Assembly: GCF_964199755.1 (NCBI RefSeq)
Contig: NC_133911.1
Coordinates: forward strand, 1,639,001-1,703,000
Reading direction: 5' to 3'
Length of the DNA stretch: 64,000 nucleotides
From: Larus michahellis
Taxonomy: Eukaryota; Chordata; Aves; Charadriiformes; Laridae
Position numbers and translations under genes: made by a program
Shown here: positions 14,210 through 26,538 of the stretch, piece after piece
Numbering within the stretch: the stretch's first letter is position 1
Layout: each line of letters begins with the position of its first letter
Notes under the pieces: generated by a model
What the model saw: the letters and a program-made list of their open reading frames with translations, nothing else
Database searches by the model: none
What the model was told of the DNA's origin: nothing

Positions 14210-15350
14210 CCATGCCAGGCTCGCAGCACCCATGCCAGCCTCAAAGGCCCCGTGCCAGGCTCGCAGCGACGATGCCAGGCTCCAAGTACCCGTGCCAGGC
14301 TCACAGCACCCGTGCCAGGCTTGTAGCACCCATGCCAGGCTTTTACCACCCATGCCATGCTTGTAGCACCCATAACCAGGGTCTTAGCACCCATAACCAG
14401 GCTTGTAGCACCCATAACCAGGCTTTTACCACCTGTGCCAGGCTTGTAGCACCCATAACCAGGCTTTTACCACCTGTGCCAGGCTTGTAGCACCCATAAC
14501 CAGGCTTGTAGCACCCATGCCATGCTTGTAGCACCCATAACCAGGGTTGTAGCACCCATAACCAGGCTTTTTCCACCCATGCCATGCTTGTAGCACCCAT
14601 AACCAGGGTTGTAGCACCCATGCCATGCTTGTAGCACCCATAACCAGGGTTGTAGCACCCATAACCAGGGTCTTAGCACCCATAACCAGGCTTTTACCAC
14701 CCATGCCATGCTTGTAGCACCCATAACCAGGCTTGTAGCACCCATAACCAGGGTTGTAGCGCCCATGCCAAGCTTGTAGCACCCATAACCAGGCTTTTAC
14801 CACCCATGTCAGGCTTGTAGCACCCATAACCAGGGTTGTAGCACCCATAACCAGGCTTTTACCACCCATGCCAGGCTTGTAGCACCCATAACCAGGGTTG
14901 TAGCCCCCATGCCAAGCTTGTAGCACCCATAACCAGGCTTGTAGCACCCATAACCAGGCTTTTACCACCCCTAACCAGGCTTGTAGCACCCGTATCGGGC
15001 TGACAGCACCCATGCCAGGATGGTAGCACCCGTAGCAGGTTCATAACATCCGTACCATGCTTTGCAACACCCGTGCCAGGCTCACAGCACCCGTATCAGG
15101 TTCACAGCACCCATATCAGGTTCACAGCACCCATACCACGCTCGTAGCACGTGTGCCAGACCCACACCACCCACACCAGTCTCTCAGCGCCCGTGCCATG
15201 CTGGTAGCACCCACGTCGTACCGGTAGCACTTGTGCCATGCTGGTAGCACCCGTGCCATGCTGGTAGCACCCGTGTCATGCCCACAGCACCCAAACCACG
15301 CTTGCAGCGCCCATGCCAGCCTGGCAGCACCCACACCATGCCCACAGCAC
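14210..15350. repeat. 21-22 bp minisatellite upstream of TMEM269
   Basis: Dozens of units of the type GGCTTGTAGCACCCATAACC, mixed with GGCTTTTACCACCCATGCC variants. The left and right flanks are more diverged (CACAGCACCCGTGCCAGGCT). It sits immediately behind the TMEM269 promoter. Confidence 0.9.
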
Positions 15351-15850
15351 CCTGGCCCCCCCACCCCCTCCGCGACCACGGCCACCCTGGGGCACGACGG
15401 CATCGCCCCCGCGCCGTGTCACTGCCGATTCGTGCCGGGAGGGGGTCACCGCCGGTGCCCCCCCCCTTCCCCGTGCCGATAAGAAACCGCCAGCTCAGCT
15501 GGGTGCCGCTGGGTTAGGTCCCTTCTGTCCCACCCCCCACTACAGGGACTCCGGCAGGCGGCACCCACGTGCAAGGGTGTCACGAGTTGGGGTGGCCTCA
15601 GTCCCCCCCCCCCCCCATCCCTGAGCAAAGGGCCTGCAGTAGCGGCAGGGCTGCGGCATGCTGGGGCGGCACTGGCGGCCGACGGCAACGATGCCGGGCC
15701 ACCGCCGGGAGGGCAAAGGTCCCCTGGGACATGGTGACAAGGGGCCAATAAAACTTATACAGCCCCGGTGCCCCGCTGCAGGAATTTTCCACCCGCATCC
15801 CTGGAGGAATCGGAGGGGGTTGGCTGTAGCACCCATCCCCACAGGGTGCC
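15351..15850. other. Spacer with no recognised feature
   Basis: Half a kilobase of unique GC-rich sequence. Short ORFs exist but resemble nothing known. A lone AATAAA at about 15748 is not attached to any exon I can support. Confidence 0.5.
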
Positions 15851-16625
15851 CGGAGGGGGTTGCGGGGTCTCGGGGTGCCCCGGCGGGGGGTCCCAGGGGT
15901 GCTAGCGGTGGTGGGGTCGCTGGTGAAAGGGCTCATTGTTCGCTGGTCACGCGCTGGTGGCGGCCGTTGCGAAGCGACGGCCGGGCCGGGAGGGCAGGAG
16001 GCGGCGGGAGAGCCACGGCCATGGCTGTGTGGCCCTGGGGCGCTGGGTGGGGGCCATCCCCGGGGCCTCGGGGCGCCTCAGGGGGGCCCAGCCCTGCGGT
16101 GACAGGACGTCACTGGGTGGCCATCACCGTGGCGTCGGGGCACATGGAGGGGGGGACCATCCCTGTGACCTCAGGGCACCTCAGGGGGGCCCATCCCCAT
16201 TGCGACAGGATGTCACTGGGTGGCCGTCAGTGTGTCATCAGGGCTCCTGGGGGGCCAGGGGGTATCTGTGTGGCATCGAGGTGCCTCGGGGGGGGGCCCA
16301 TCCCCGTGGCATCAGGGCACCGAAGGGGGCCCCATCCCCGTGGCATCAAGGTGTTTTTGGGTGCCTGTCCCTGCGGCACCACGGTGCCACACAGCGCCCA
16401 TCCCCATGGCTTCAGGGCACCTCGGGGTGCTTGTCCCCGTGGCACCTGGGCGTCTTGGGGCGCCCATCCCCTTGGTATCGGGGCACCTCTCGGTGCCCAT
16501 CCCCGTGGCATCATGGCTCCTTGGGGGGGTGAAGGGTCCCTGTGACAGTGGGGTGTCTCTGGGCGCCCATCCCCGTGGTATCTGGGCACCTCTGGGTGCT
16601 CCCCGCGCCCCCTTGGCCAGTGCCA
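15851..16625. repeat. Degenerate minisatellite of about 38 bp downstream of CELA3B
   Basis: Repeated phrases CCCATCCCCGTGGCATC and AGGGCACCTCGGGG recur at irregular 35-45 bp spacing. The array occupies the space beyond the CELA3B polyadenylation site, at the join between the TMEM269 and CELA3B blocks. Confidence 0.75.
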
Positions 16626-16696
16626 TCCACCCTCCCCCCCCCCCGCCCCCGCCCCCCGCCGCAGCGCAGGGACACGCGTGGTGCGAGAGCTGTGGG

Positions 16697-16702
16697 TTTA
16701 TT
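16697..16702 (-). promoter_or_regulatory. CELA3B: CELA3B polyadenylation signal
   Basis: TTTATT on the + strand is AATAAA on the gene strand, 41 bases past the TGA at 16743-16745. The 3'UTR is therefore very short, as is usual for pancreatic protease mRNAs. Confidence 0.8.
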
Positions 16703-16742
16703 TGCCCGGTGCCACGCCGGGAGGTCGCCGTCGCCGCCGCGC

Positions 16743-19700
16743 TCAGTTCTGGCTCATGATCTGGGAGGGAGAAGCTGCTCAGGGTGGGGGCGGCACCCCG
16801 GCACCCAACACCCTGGTACACCCGGCACCCAGCGCCCTGGCACTCCAACGCCTCAGTACCCTGGCACCCCGGCACCCTGGTACTCCCAACAACGTGACAC
16901 CCCGGCACCCTGGTGTCCCGGCACCCCAATGCCTTGGCACCATGGTACCCCAACAACCTGGCGTCCCAGCACCCTGCGGTCACCCTGGTACCCCAGCACC
17001 CCAGTGCCATGGTCCCCTGGCACCTCGGCACCCCGTCACCCCAGTCCCCTGGCACCCTGGAGCCCCAGCACCCCAACCCCTTGGCACCATGGTACCCCAA
17101 CAACCTGGCGTCCCAGCCCCCTGCACCTTGTCACACTGGCATCCCGGCGCCATGGTCCCCTGGTACCCTGTCACCCCTGTACCTTGGCACCCCGTCACCC
17201 CAGTCCCCTGGCACCCTCGTGCCCCAACGCCCTGGTACCCCAGCACCCTGCCGCACTGCTACCCCAGCACCGTGACACCCAAGGACCCCAGTGCCCCGGT
17301 ACTCCCAACACCATGGCACCCAGCACCCTAGCACTCTGGTACCCCAACACCAGGGCACCCTGGCACCACAGCACCCTGCCACCCAAGCATCCCAGTGCCC
17401 TGGCACCCCAGGCACCCTGACACCTCGACACCCTGGCACCCCAGTCCCTTGGTACCCTGGTACCCTGTCACCCAGCACCCTGGCACCCTGACACCTCAGC
17501 ACCTGAGCACCCTGGCACCCTGATGTCAGGGCATCCCATTTCCCCAACACCGTGGTACCCCGACATCCCCCTGCCCTGGCACACTGTCACCCCAGCACCG
17601 ATTACCCTGGCACCTCAGCACCCCGGCACCCTGGCACCCCAATCTCCTGGTACCCTGTTGGCCCAGCAACCTGGCACCCGGCACCCTGCCATCAGGGTAT
17701 CCCATTTCCCCAGCACCCTGGCACCCCTGTACCATGGCACAGTGGCACCCCAGCACCAAGTTACCCTGGCACCTCCTCACCCTGGCACCCCAGCACCCTG
17801 ACACCTTGACACCCACCACCCTGGTGGCCCGCTACCCTGGCACCCGGCACCCTGACGTCATGGCATCCCATTTCCCCAGCACGCTGGCACCCCTGTGCCC
17901 TGGCACACCGACACCAAGTTACCCTGGCACCTCCTCACCCTGGCACCTCCTCACCCTGGCACCCCAGCACCCTGACACCTTGACACCCACCACCCTGGTG
18001 GCCCGCTACCCTGGCACCCGGCACCCCGACATCATGGCACCCCATTCCCCCAGCACCCTGGCAGCCCAGTACCCCGGTGCCCTGGCACCCCGACACCTTG
18101 ACACCCTGGCACCATGGCCCCCTGCCGCCGTAGCGCCCTGACACCCTGGCACCGTGGCGTCCCGTTGCCCCGGCACCCCGACACCCCGTCCCCCACCTCG
18201 GCGATCCAGTCCTCGAAGGCGGAGACGCGGGTGAAGACCGTCGGCTTCTTGGGCGCGTTGCAGCCCAGCCCCGAGACGAAGCTGGCGATGCCGTGCACCT
18301 CCCAGCTCCCGTCGGCCGCCTGGCAGTTCAGGGGACCCCCCGAGTCGCCCTGGGGTACGGGAAGGGGTGGGAGGGGGTCAGCGCCGGCTCGGGGGTCCCG
18401 GCGTGTCGTCCCCCCCGGCTACCTCGCCCCGGCACGTCGCGGCACTCACGTTGCAGCCGGCCTTCTCGGCGCCGCCGGCGCAGATCATGGTGCGGCGGAT
18501 GGAGAGGCTGCCCCACCAGTCGGGCTGGGTGCAGCGCTCAAAGCCCACCACGGGCATCAGCGCCTGCTGCAGCCGCTCCGGCAGCGGCCCCCCCGCTGCA
18601 GCCGGGCGTTAGGGAGGCTGGGGGGGGGCTGTGCCCGATGTCCTGCCTGCTGGCCCCGACCAGCCATCCCTCCATCCCTCCATCCATCCCTCCATCCCTC
18701 CATCCCTCCCTCCATCCCTCCATCCATCCATCCAATCCATGCCACATCCATCCCTCCATCCATCCATCCATCTATCCCTCCATCCATCCCTCCATCCCTC
18801 CCTCCCTCCATCCATCCATCCAATCCATGCCACATCTGTCTGTCCATCCATCCATCCATCCATCCATCCATCCATCCATCCATCCCTCCATCCATCCATC
18901 CCTTCATCCCTGCATCCTTTAAGCCCTACAGCCCTCCATCCTTCTCTCCATCCCGCCACCATTCATCCCTCCATGCTTTCCTCCATCCTTCCTCCCGTCC
19001 CCTCCATCCCCCATCCATCTCTCCCTCCGATCATCTCCCCATCCATCCCTCCATCTTCCCACCCATCTCCCCATCCACAGCTCCAATCATGTCCCCATCC
19101 ATCTCCCCATCCATTCTCCATCCATCTCCCCATCCATCCCTCCATCTCTCCCTCCATCCATCTCTCCATCCATTTCCCCATCCATTTCCCCATGCATCCC
19201 TCCATCTCCCTATCCATCCCCCATCCATCTCCCCATCCCTCCATCCGTCTCCCCATCCCTCCCTCCATCTTTCCCTCCATCTTTCCCTCCATCCATCCCT
19301 CCATCTTTCCCTCCATCCATCCCTCCATCCGTTTCTCCATCCATCCCTCCAACCATCTCCCCATCCATCTCCCCATCCCTCCCTCCATCTCCCCATCCAT
19401 CTCCCCATCTCCCTGTCCCTCCCTCCATCTCCCCACCCATCTCCCCATCCCTCCAACCATCTCCCCATCCATCTCCCCATCCCTCCCTCCAATCATCTCC
19501 CCATCCATCCCTCCATCTTTCCCTCCATCCATCTCTCCATCCGTTTCTCCATCCATCCCTCCAACCATCTCCCCATCCATGCCTCCATCTCCCTATCCAT
19601 CTCCCCATCCGTCTCCCCATCCCTCCCTCCATCTCCCCGTCCCTCCCTCCATCCCTTCCTCCATCCCTCCCTCCATCTCCCCATCCATCTCCCCATCCAT

Positions 19701-21726
19701 CCCTCCAATCATCTCCCCATCCCTTCCTCCATCTCCCCACCCATCTCCCCACCCATCTTCCCATCCCTCCCTCCCTCCCTCCCTCCGTCCCCCCGCCGTG
19801 TCCCCCCCCCCGGGACGCACTGGAGAGCCGTCCCCAGCCGCTCAGGTAGCAGGGGTACCCATCGGGCAGGACGGTGTCGGGGGGGGGCAGCTGCCCCGTC
19901 TGCACCTGGGTGTTGAGCACGGCCGGGCGCTGCAGCTTCATCAGGGCGATGTCATTGCTGCCGCACAGGGACACGTGTCACCGGGGGGGGTGGGGTGGGG
20001 TGGGGGAATCTTGGGGGACACACACACACACAGTGTCCCTGACCCCCCCCCCCCCCCGCCCAGGGCCCCCGCTCACCCGCAGGCCACGCAGTAGCTTCGC
20101 CATTTGGGGTGGACGAAGATGTCGCTGGAGGCCACGGGGATGCGCTGCTCGGGGCCCTCCTCGGCGCCCATGTCGAACTCGCCCAGCACCACCTGGTAGG
20201 TGAGCGTGGAGCTGCCCCGGGGACGGGGACATCAGGGGACACCGGGGCCCTCCTGCACCCCGCGCCCCCCCCAAGGCAGCCAGCGTCCCCGCAAGGCACC
20301 CCTCCTGCACCCTGCACCCCCCCAAGGCACCCCTCCTGCACCCTGCACCCCCCCAAGGCACCCATCCCTGCACCCTGCACCCCCCCAAGGCACCCCTCCT
20401 GCGCCCTGCACGCCCCCGAGGCACCCCTCCTGCACCCATCCCTGCACCCTGCACCCCCCCAAGGCACCCCTCCTGCACCCTGCACCCCCCCCCCCGAGGC
20501 ACCCCTCCTGCACCCATCCCTGCACCCTGCACCCCATCATTGCACCCTGCACCCATCCCTGCACCCAGCGCCCCCCCAAGGCACCCATCCCTGCACCCTG
20601 CACCCCCCCAGTGCACCTGCTCCTGCAGCCCTCCTGCACCCCCCCAAGGCACCCCTCCCGCACCCTACACCCCCTCCTGCACCCTGCACCCTGCACTCCC
20701 CCACCCCTCCTGCACCCATTCCTGCCCCCCAGCACCCCCCTGCACTCTGCACCCCCTCCTGCACCCTGCACCCCCCCTGCACCCCTTCCTCCCCCTCCTG
20801 CACCCTGCACCACTCAACACCCCCCTCCTGCACCCATTCCTGCCCCCCAGCACCCCCTCCTGCACCCTGCTCCCCCTCCTGCACCCATTCCTGCCCCCCA
20901 GCACCCCCTCCTGCACCCTGCACCCCCTCCTGCACCCATCCCTGCACCCCCCTACACCCCTCTCCTGCACCCATTCCTGCCCCCCAGCACCCCATTGCTC
21001 CCTGCATCCTCTCCATGCACCCATCCCTGCACCTTGCACCCCCCTCCTGCACCCATTCCTGACCCCCAGCACCCATCCCTGCACCCCCCTACACCCCCTC
21101 CTGCCCCCATTCCTGCCCCCCAGCACCCCCTCCTGCACCCTGCATCCCCCCTGCACCCCCTCCTGCACCCATCCCTGCACCCTGCGCCCCCTCCTGCGCC
21201 CCGCGCCTCCTCCGTGCCCCCATCCCTGCTCCCTGCATCCCCTCCCCACCCCCCCCCGGCACCCCCCCACCCCGTCACCCCCCCCAGGGTGGGCGGGGGG
21301 GGGGTCCCTCACGAGATGCAGTGCGCGGCCGTCATCACCCAGTTGGGCGCGATGAGGGTCCCCCCGCAGGTGTGGCGGTAGGTGCCGTCCCGCTCGTACT
21401 GCAGCGAGATCTGCGGGGACCACCCGTGGGTGCCACGGCCACCCCTGGGTGCCACCACCCTATAGGTGCCACCCCCCTATAGGTGCCACCCTATACGTTC
21501 CCCCCCGACCCCGCTCACCTGCCAGGGCCAGCTGTAGGGCACAGCATCCTCCCCGTTGACCACCCGGGAGTCCGGCAGCACCGCGGCCCGGCCGCCTGCG
21601 GGAGGTGGCACCCGTCACCCACCGGGCCCCCCGTCACCCCGCCGAGGTTTGGGGGGGGGACACGGGTTGGGGGCTCGGGGACACCTTACCGCCGGCCACC
21701 AACAGCAGGAGGAGGAGGGTCAGCAT
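16743..21726 (-). CDS. CELA3B: CELA3B-type chymotrypsin-like elastase (pancreatic zymogen)
   Basis: Eight minus-strand exons: 21690-21726, 21519-21595, 21313-21410, 20077-20211, 19821-19957, 18450-18595, 18197-18349 and 16743-16760 (801 bases, 266 residues plus TGA). A leucine-rich signal peptide ([13 protein letters not shown]) is followed by a short propeptide and the activation site [19 protein letters not shown]. All three catalytic residues are present: His in MTAAHC, Asp in [10 protein letters not shown] and Ser in GDSGGPLNC. The segments [12 protein letters not shown] and SFVSGLGCN resemble human CELA3A/B more than CELA1 or CELA2 as I recall them. The last exon is only 18 bases (IMSQN and stop). 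The product would be secreted by pancreatic acinar cells and activated by trypsin. The gene is divergent to HSPG2, as in human. Introns 3, 5 and 7 are satellites; the others are 94-119 bp. Confidence 0.92.
16790..18185. repeat. Short-period minisatellite in CELA3B intron 7
   Basis: Intron 7 (1436 bp) is nearly all degenerate 10-14 bp units such as CACCCTGGCACCCCAG, with longer blocks repeated: the stretches around 17690-17830 and 17850-18010 are near copies of each other. Confidence 0.88.
18655..19795. repeat. CCAT/CCCT tetranucleotide array in CELA3B intron 5
   Basis: More than a kilobase of CCATCCATCCCTCCATC-type simple repeat, blending into CATCTCCCCATCCATCT units from about 19020. It fills intron 5 (1225 bp) apart from the splice sites. 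Confidence 0.92.
20240..21295. repeat. CTCCTGCACCCTGCACCC minisatellite in CELA3B intron 3
   Basis: Irregular units of CCCTCCTGCACCCTGCACCC interspersed with CCAAGGCACC (left half) and CCATTCCTGCCCCCCAGC (right half) fill intron 3 (1101 bp). Confidence 0.9.
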
Positions 21727-21870
21727 CGCGGTCCCGGTTCGGTCAGGGCGCAGCAGGGGCGGCCGCCCGCCTTAAATCCCCCCCGCTATCGGGGGCACCC
21801 AAGGGCGCCCCTGGGAACGGGCAGCCGGCACCCACCTGGGCGCTGGGGGGGGGGGGTTAACCATTAACCT
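21727..21870 (-). promoter_or_regulatory. CELA3B: CELA3B proximal promoter with HNF1-like site and TATA-like box
   Basis: GTTAACCATTAAC at 21856-21868 matches the HNF1 consensus GTTAATNATTAAC at 12 of 13 positions. An E-box CACCTG lies at about 21834, the half-site used by the acinar factor PTF1. A TTTAA TATA-like element (21772-21776 on +) lies about 47 bases upstream of the ATG. The arrangement fits a pancreas/liver-type promoter. Factor binding is inferred from sequence only. Confidence 0.5.
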
Positions 21871-21904
21871 CGGCCTTGGGGGGACGTGGCACCCGGCGCC
21901 CAGC

Positions 21905-24900
21905 CAGCCGTGCCCAGGGAGCCCCTATAGCCCCCTATACCCCTACAGCCCCCATACCCCTATAGCCGCCATACCCCCCCTGCCCCTGTGCCCCCCATAG
22001 CCCCTATAGCCCCTCCTGTGTCCCCTATAGCCCCCATACCCCCCCTGCCCCTGTGTCCCCCATAGCCCCTATAGCCCCTCCTGTGTCCCCTATAGCCCCC
22101 ATACCCCCCCTGCCCCTGTGCCCCCCATAGCCCCTATAGCCCCTCCTGTGTCCCCTATAGCCCCCATACCCCCCCTGCCCCTGTGCCCCCCAGAGCCCCT
22201 ATAGCCCCTCCTGTGTCCCCTATAGCCCCCATACCCCCCCTGCCCCTGTGTCCCCCATAGCCCCTATAGCCCCTCCTGTGTCCCCTATAGCCCCCATACC
22301 CCCCCTGCCCCTGTGCCCCCCATAGCCCCTATAGCCCCTCCTGTGTCCCCTATAGCCCCCATACCCCCCCTGCCCCTGTGCCCCCCATAGCCCCTATAGC
22401 CCCTCCTGTGTCCCCTATAGCCCCCATACCCCCCCTGCCCCTGTGCCCCCCATAGCCCCTATAGCCCCTCCTGTGTCCCCTATAGCCCCCATACCCCCCC
22501 TGCCCCTGTGCCCCCCATAGCCCCTATAGCCCCTCCTGTGTCCCCTATAGCCCCCATACCCCCCTGCCCCTGTGCCCCCCATAGCCCCTATAGCCCCTCC
22601 TGTGTCTCCTATAGCCCCCATACCCACCCTGCCCCTGTGCCCCCCATAGCCCCTATGGCCCCTCCTGTGTCCCCTATAGCTGCAATACTCCCCCTGCCCC
22701 TGTGTCCCCCATAGCCCCTATAGCCCCTCCTGTGTCTCCTATAGCCCCCATACCCACCCTGCCCCTGTGCCCCCCAGAGCCCCTCTGCCCTATAGCCCCC
22801 ATACCCCCCCTGCCCCTGTGCCGCCCATAGCCCCTCTAAGCCCCTCCTGTGTCCCCCATAGCCCCCATACCGCCCCTGCCCCTGGTGTCCCCATAGACCC
22901 TATAACCCCTCTGCCCTATAGCCCCCATACCTCCCCTGCCCCTGTGTCCCCCATAGCCCCTATAGCCCCTCCTGTGTCCCCCATAGCCCCCATACCCCCT
23001 ATAGCCCCTCTGTCCTATAGCCCCCATAGCCCCTATAACCCCTCTGCCCCTATAGACCCCATACCCTCCCTGCCCCTGGTGCCCCCCATAGACCCTATAA
23101 CCCCTCTGTCCCTATAACCCCCATACCCCCTTGACCCAGGTGCTCCCCACAAACCCTATAGTGCCTCTGCCCTATAGCCCCCACACCCAGCCTGCCCTTG
23201 GTGCCCCCCATGGCCACTATAACCCTGTCCCCCCTATAGCCCCCATACCCTCCCTGCTCTTGGTGCCCCCCATAGACCCTATAACCCCCCTTTTCCCCCT
23301 GCCCCTGTGTCCCCCATAGTCCCTACAGCCCCTCCTGTGTCCCCTATAGCCCCCATACCCTCCCTGCTTCTGATGTCCCCCATAGACCCTATAACCCCTC
23401 TGCCCCTATAGACCCCATACCCCCCTTGACCCAGGTGCCCCCCACAAACTCTATAGCGCCTCTGCCCTATAGCCCCCATACCCAGCCTGCCCTTGGTGCC
23501 CCCCATGGCGACTATAACCCTGTCCCCCCTATGGACTCCATACTGCCTCTGCCCCTGTGTCCCCCATAGCCCCTATAGCCCCTCCTGTGTCCCCTATAGC
23601 CCCCATACCCCCCCTGCTCCTGGTGCTCCTCACAGCCCCTATAGCCCTCCCTGTGTCCCCTATAGCCCCCATCCCCTCCCTGCCCCTGTGTCCCCCATAG
23701 CCCCTATAGCCCCTGTGCCCCTATAGACCCCATACCCTCCCTTGCCACTGATGCCCCCCATAGCAGCCATAACCCTCTCCCCCCTACGGAATCCATACTG
23801 CCCCTGCCCCTATGTCCCCCATAGCCCCTATAGCCCTCCCCCCCCACCCCCGCCATGGTCTCTATACTGTCCCATGCCCCTGGTGTCCCCATATGGCCCC
23901 TATGGCCCCCATACATACACCCCTCCTGGACCCCATAGCCCCCCATAGCCCCCATATCCTCAATGCCCCTGGTGCCCCCCTATAGCTTTCTGTGCCCCCC
24001 TATAGCCTCTTACCCCCCCTGCCCTGGATCCTATAGGTGCAGGGTACGCACCATGGACCCTATAACCCCTGTGCCCTCCAGAGCCCCAGTGTCCCCTATA
24101 GCCCCCATACCCCCCTGCCCCCAGTGCCCCCAGACCCCCTGCGACCCCACAGCTCCCATACTCCCTATAGCCCCCATGCCCCCCATAGCCCCTATACCAC
24201 TCAGGCACCTATGCCGCCCCCCCCCCCAGCCCCTATAGCCCCTGTGCCTCTCATACCCTCATGTCCTGGTGCCCCCATAGCCCCTATACCCCCTCTGCCC
24301 CCCAATGGACCCTCTGCCCCCAATATGCTCCATACTCCCCAATGCCCCTCGTTCCCTCCGTAGCCCCTATAGCTCCCTGTACCCCCCATAGCCCCCACAC
24401 CCGCCAGGCACATGGGACCCATCATAGGCCCTATAGCCCCTTTGCTCCCATAGCCTCGGTGTCCCCTATAGCCCCGTACGGCCCCATGCCCCATGCCCCT
24501 GCTGCCCCATAGCCCCTATAAGCACCCTTGTCCCCTATAGCCCCCATACTGCCCCATGCCCCTGCTGCCCCATAGACCCTATAAGCCCCTATAAGCACCC
24601 TTGTCCCCTATAGCCCTCATACTGCCCCATGCCCCTGCTGCCCCATAGCCCCTATAAGCCCCCTTGTTCCCTATAGCCCCCATACTGCCCCATGCCCCTA
24701 CTGTCCCATAGCCCCTATAAGCCCCTATAAGCCCCCTTGTCCCCTATAGCCCCCATACTGCCCCATGCCCCTGCTGCCCCATAGCCCCTATAAGCCCCTA
24801 TAAGCACCCTTATCCCCTATAGCTCTCATACTGCCCCATGCCCCTGCTGCCCCATAGCCTCTATAAGCCCCTTTATCCCCTATAGTCCCCATATTGCCCC

Positions 24901-25375
24901 ATGCCCCTGCTGCCCCATAGCCCCTATAAGCCCCCTTGTTCCCTATAGCCCCCATACTGCCCCATGCCCCTACTGTCCCATAGCCCCTATAAGCCCCTAT
25001 AAGCACCCTTATCCCCTATAGCTCTCATACTGCCCCATGCCCCTGCTGCCCCATAGCCTCTATAAGCCCCTTTATCCCCTATAGTCCCCATATTGCCCCA
25101 TGCCCCTGCTGCCCCATAGCCCCTATAAGCCCCCTTGTTCCCTATAGCCCCCATACTGCCCCATGCCCCTACTGTCCCATAGCCCCTATAAGCCCCTATA
25201 AGCCCCCTTGTCCCCTATAGCTCCCATACTGCCCCATGCCCCTGCTGCCCCATAGCCCCTATAAGCCCCTATAAGCCCCCTTGTCCCCTATAGCCCCTAT
25301 AAGCTCCGGTGTCCCCTATAGCCCCCATATTGCCCCATGTCCCTGCTGCCCCATAGCCCCTATAAGCCCCGGGTG
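21905..25375. repeat. 65-bp CCCCTATAG satellite between CELA3B and HSPG2
   Basis: A 3.4-kb array. In the left part the unit is exactly 65 bp (TGCCCCTGTG at 21981, 22046 and 22111) and reads as CCCCTATAGCCCCCATACCCC plus CCTGCCCCTGTGCCCCCC. From about 24480 it changes to a related subfamily with CCCCATGCCCCTGCTGCCCC and CCCTATAAGC. Together with the next array it fills the whole divergent intergenic space. Confidence 0.93.
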
Positions 25376-25379
25376 TGTG

Positions 25380-26330
25380 GCACAGGTGGTGTCCCCACGC
25401 TCCCCCCCCCACGCCGTGTCCCCGTGGGAGCGCACAGAGGTGTCCCCTGGTGTCCCCACGCCCCCCCCACCCCCGTGTCCCCCTGCAGGTTCACAGAGCA
25501 GCCGCACGGTGTCCCTGCGCCCTCCCGTGTCCCCGCGGAGCTTCACAGCGGCGTCCCCCGGTGTCCCCACGCCCTCGCCCGTGTCCCCGTGGAAGTTCAC
25601 GGTGGTGTCCCCCGGTGTCCCCGCTCCCACCCCGCGTCCCCCTGGAAGCTCACAACGGTCCCCGCCGCCGTCCCCGTTCCCCCCCGTGTCCCCCTGCGAG
25701 GTCAAAGTGGTGTCCCCCGGTGTCCCCACGCCCCCCCCCGTGTCCCCATACAACTTCACAGCGGTGTCCCCCGCTGTCCCCACGCCCCCCCGTGTCCCCC
25801 TGGAAGCTCACAGAGGTGCCCCCCGGTGTCCGTGTCCCCGTGGAAGTTCATAAGGGTCCCCCCCGCTGTCCTCACGCCCCACCCCCGTGTCCCCCTGCGA
25901 CTTCAAAGTGGTGTCCCCCGCTGTCCCCACGCCCCCCCCGTGTCCCCCCGCAACTTCACAGAGGTGCCCCCCGGTGTCCGTGTCCCCGTGGAAGCTCATA
26001 AGGGTCCCCCCCGCTGTCCTCACGGCCCCCCCGTGTCCCCCTGCGAGTTCAAAGTGGTGTCCCCCGCTGTCCCCGCGTCCCCCCGTGTCCCCCTGGAAGC
26101 TCACAAGGGTGTGTCCCCCCCCCCCCCCAGCGTCCCCACGTCCCCCAGCGTCCCCGTGGAAGTTCACAAGTGCCCCCCCGCAATGTCCCCACGTCCCCCC
26201 GTGGCCCCCTGGAAGCTCACAAGTGTCCCCCCACCACCACCCCCCCCAACGTCCCCGAGTGTCGCCGTGGAAGTTCACAGCGCCCCCCCCCCCCTCCCGT
26301 GTCCCCCTGCAAGTTCCCGGCTTTGCCCCC
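25380..26330. repeat. About 50-bp minisatellite in HSPG2 5' flank
   Basis: Units of GTGTCCCCCTGGAAGCTCAC plus TGTCCCCCGGTGTCCCCACG recur at 37-60 bp spacing and run up to the HSPG2 CpG island. Confidence 0.85.
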
Positions 26331-26379
26331 CCCCCCGCCCCCCCCCACGGCTCCCCCCCGGTGCCCCCCCCCAGGCCGT

Positions 26380-26538
26380 GGTTGCGCTGCCGCGGCCCCG
26401 CCCGCCGAGCCGTTGGGGGGGGGGGGGTGGGTGGGTGTGGGGAGGTGGGGGGGGGGGGGCGGGGCGGGGCCGTCCCGGGGCGGGCAGCGGCGCGGAGCGG
26501 AGCGGGCCGGAGCCCAGCGGCGGGGCCGGAGCCGGGCG
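26380..26538 (+). promoter_or_regulatory. HSPG2: HSPG2 CpG-island promoter and 5'UTR
   Basis: TATA-less, extremely GC-rich sequence with tandem Sp/KLF GC boxes (GGGGCGGGGCGGGGCC, about 26456-26470, and GGGGCGGG near 26477) and GCGGAGCGGAGCGGGCC repeats directly upstream of the start codon. The human HSPG2 promoter is likewise TATA-less and GC-rich. Confidence 0.6.

Noticed and set aside
18114-20094. Ser/Pro/His-rich ORFs of 600 and 487 codons
   Set aside because: CCATCCCT simple repeat inside CELA3B intron 5, on the strand opposite the gene.
25380-26330. Hidden exons upstream of HSPG2 (ORFs of over 400 codons)
   Set aside because: They follow a roughly 50-bp repeat with similar open frames on both strands, and none resembles a known domain.
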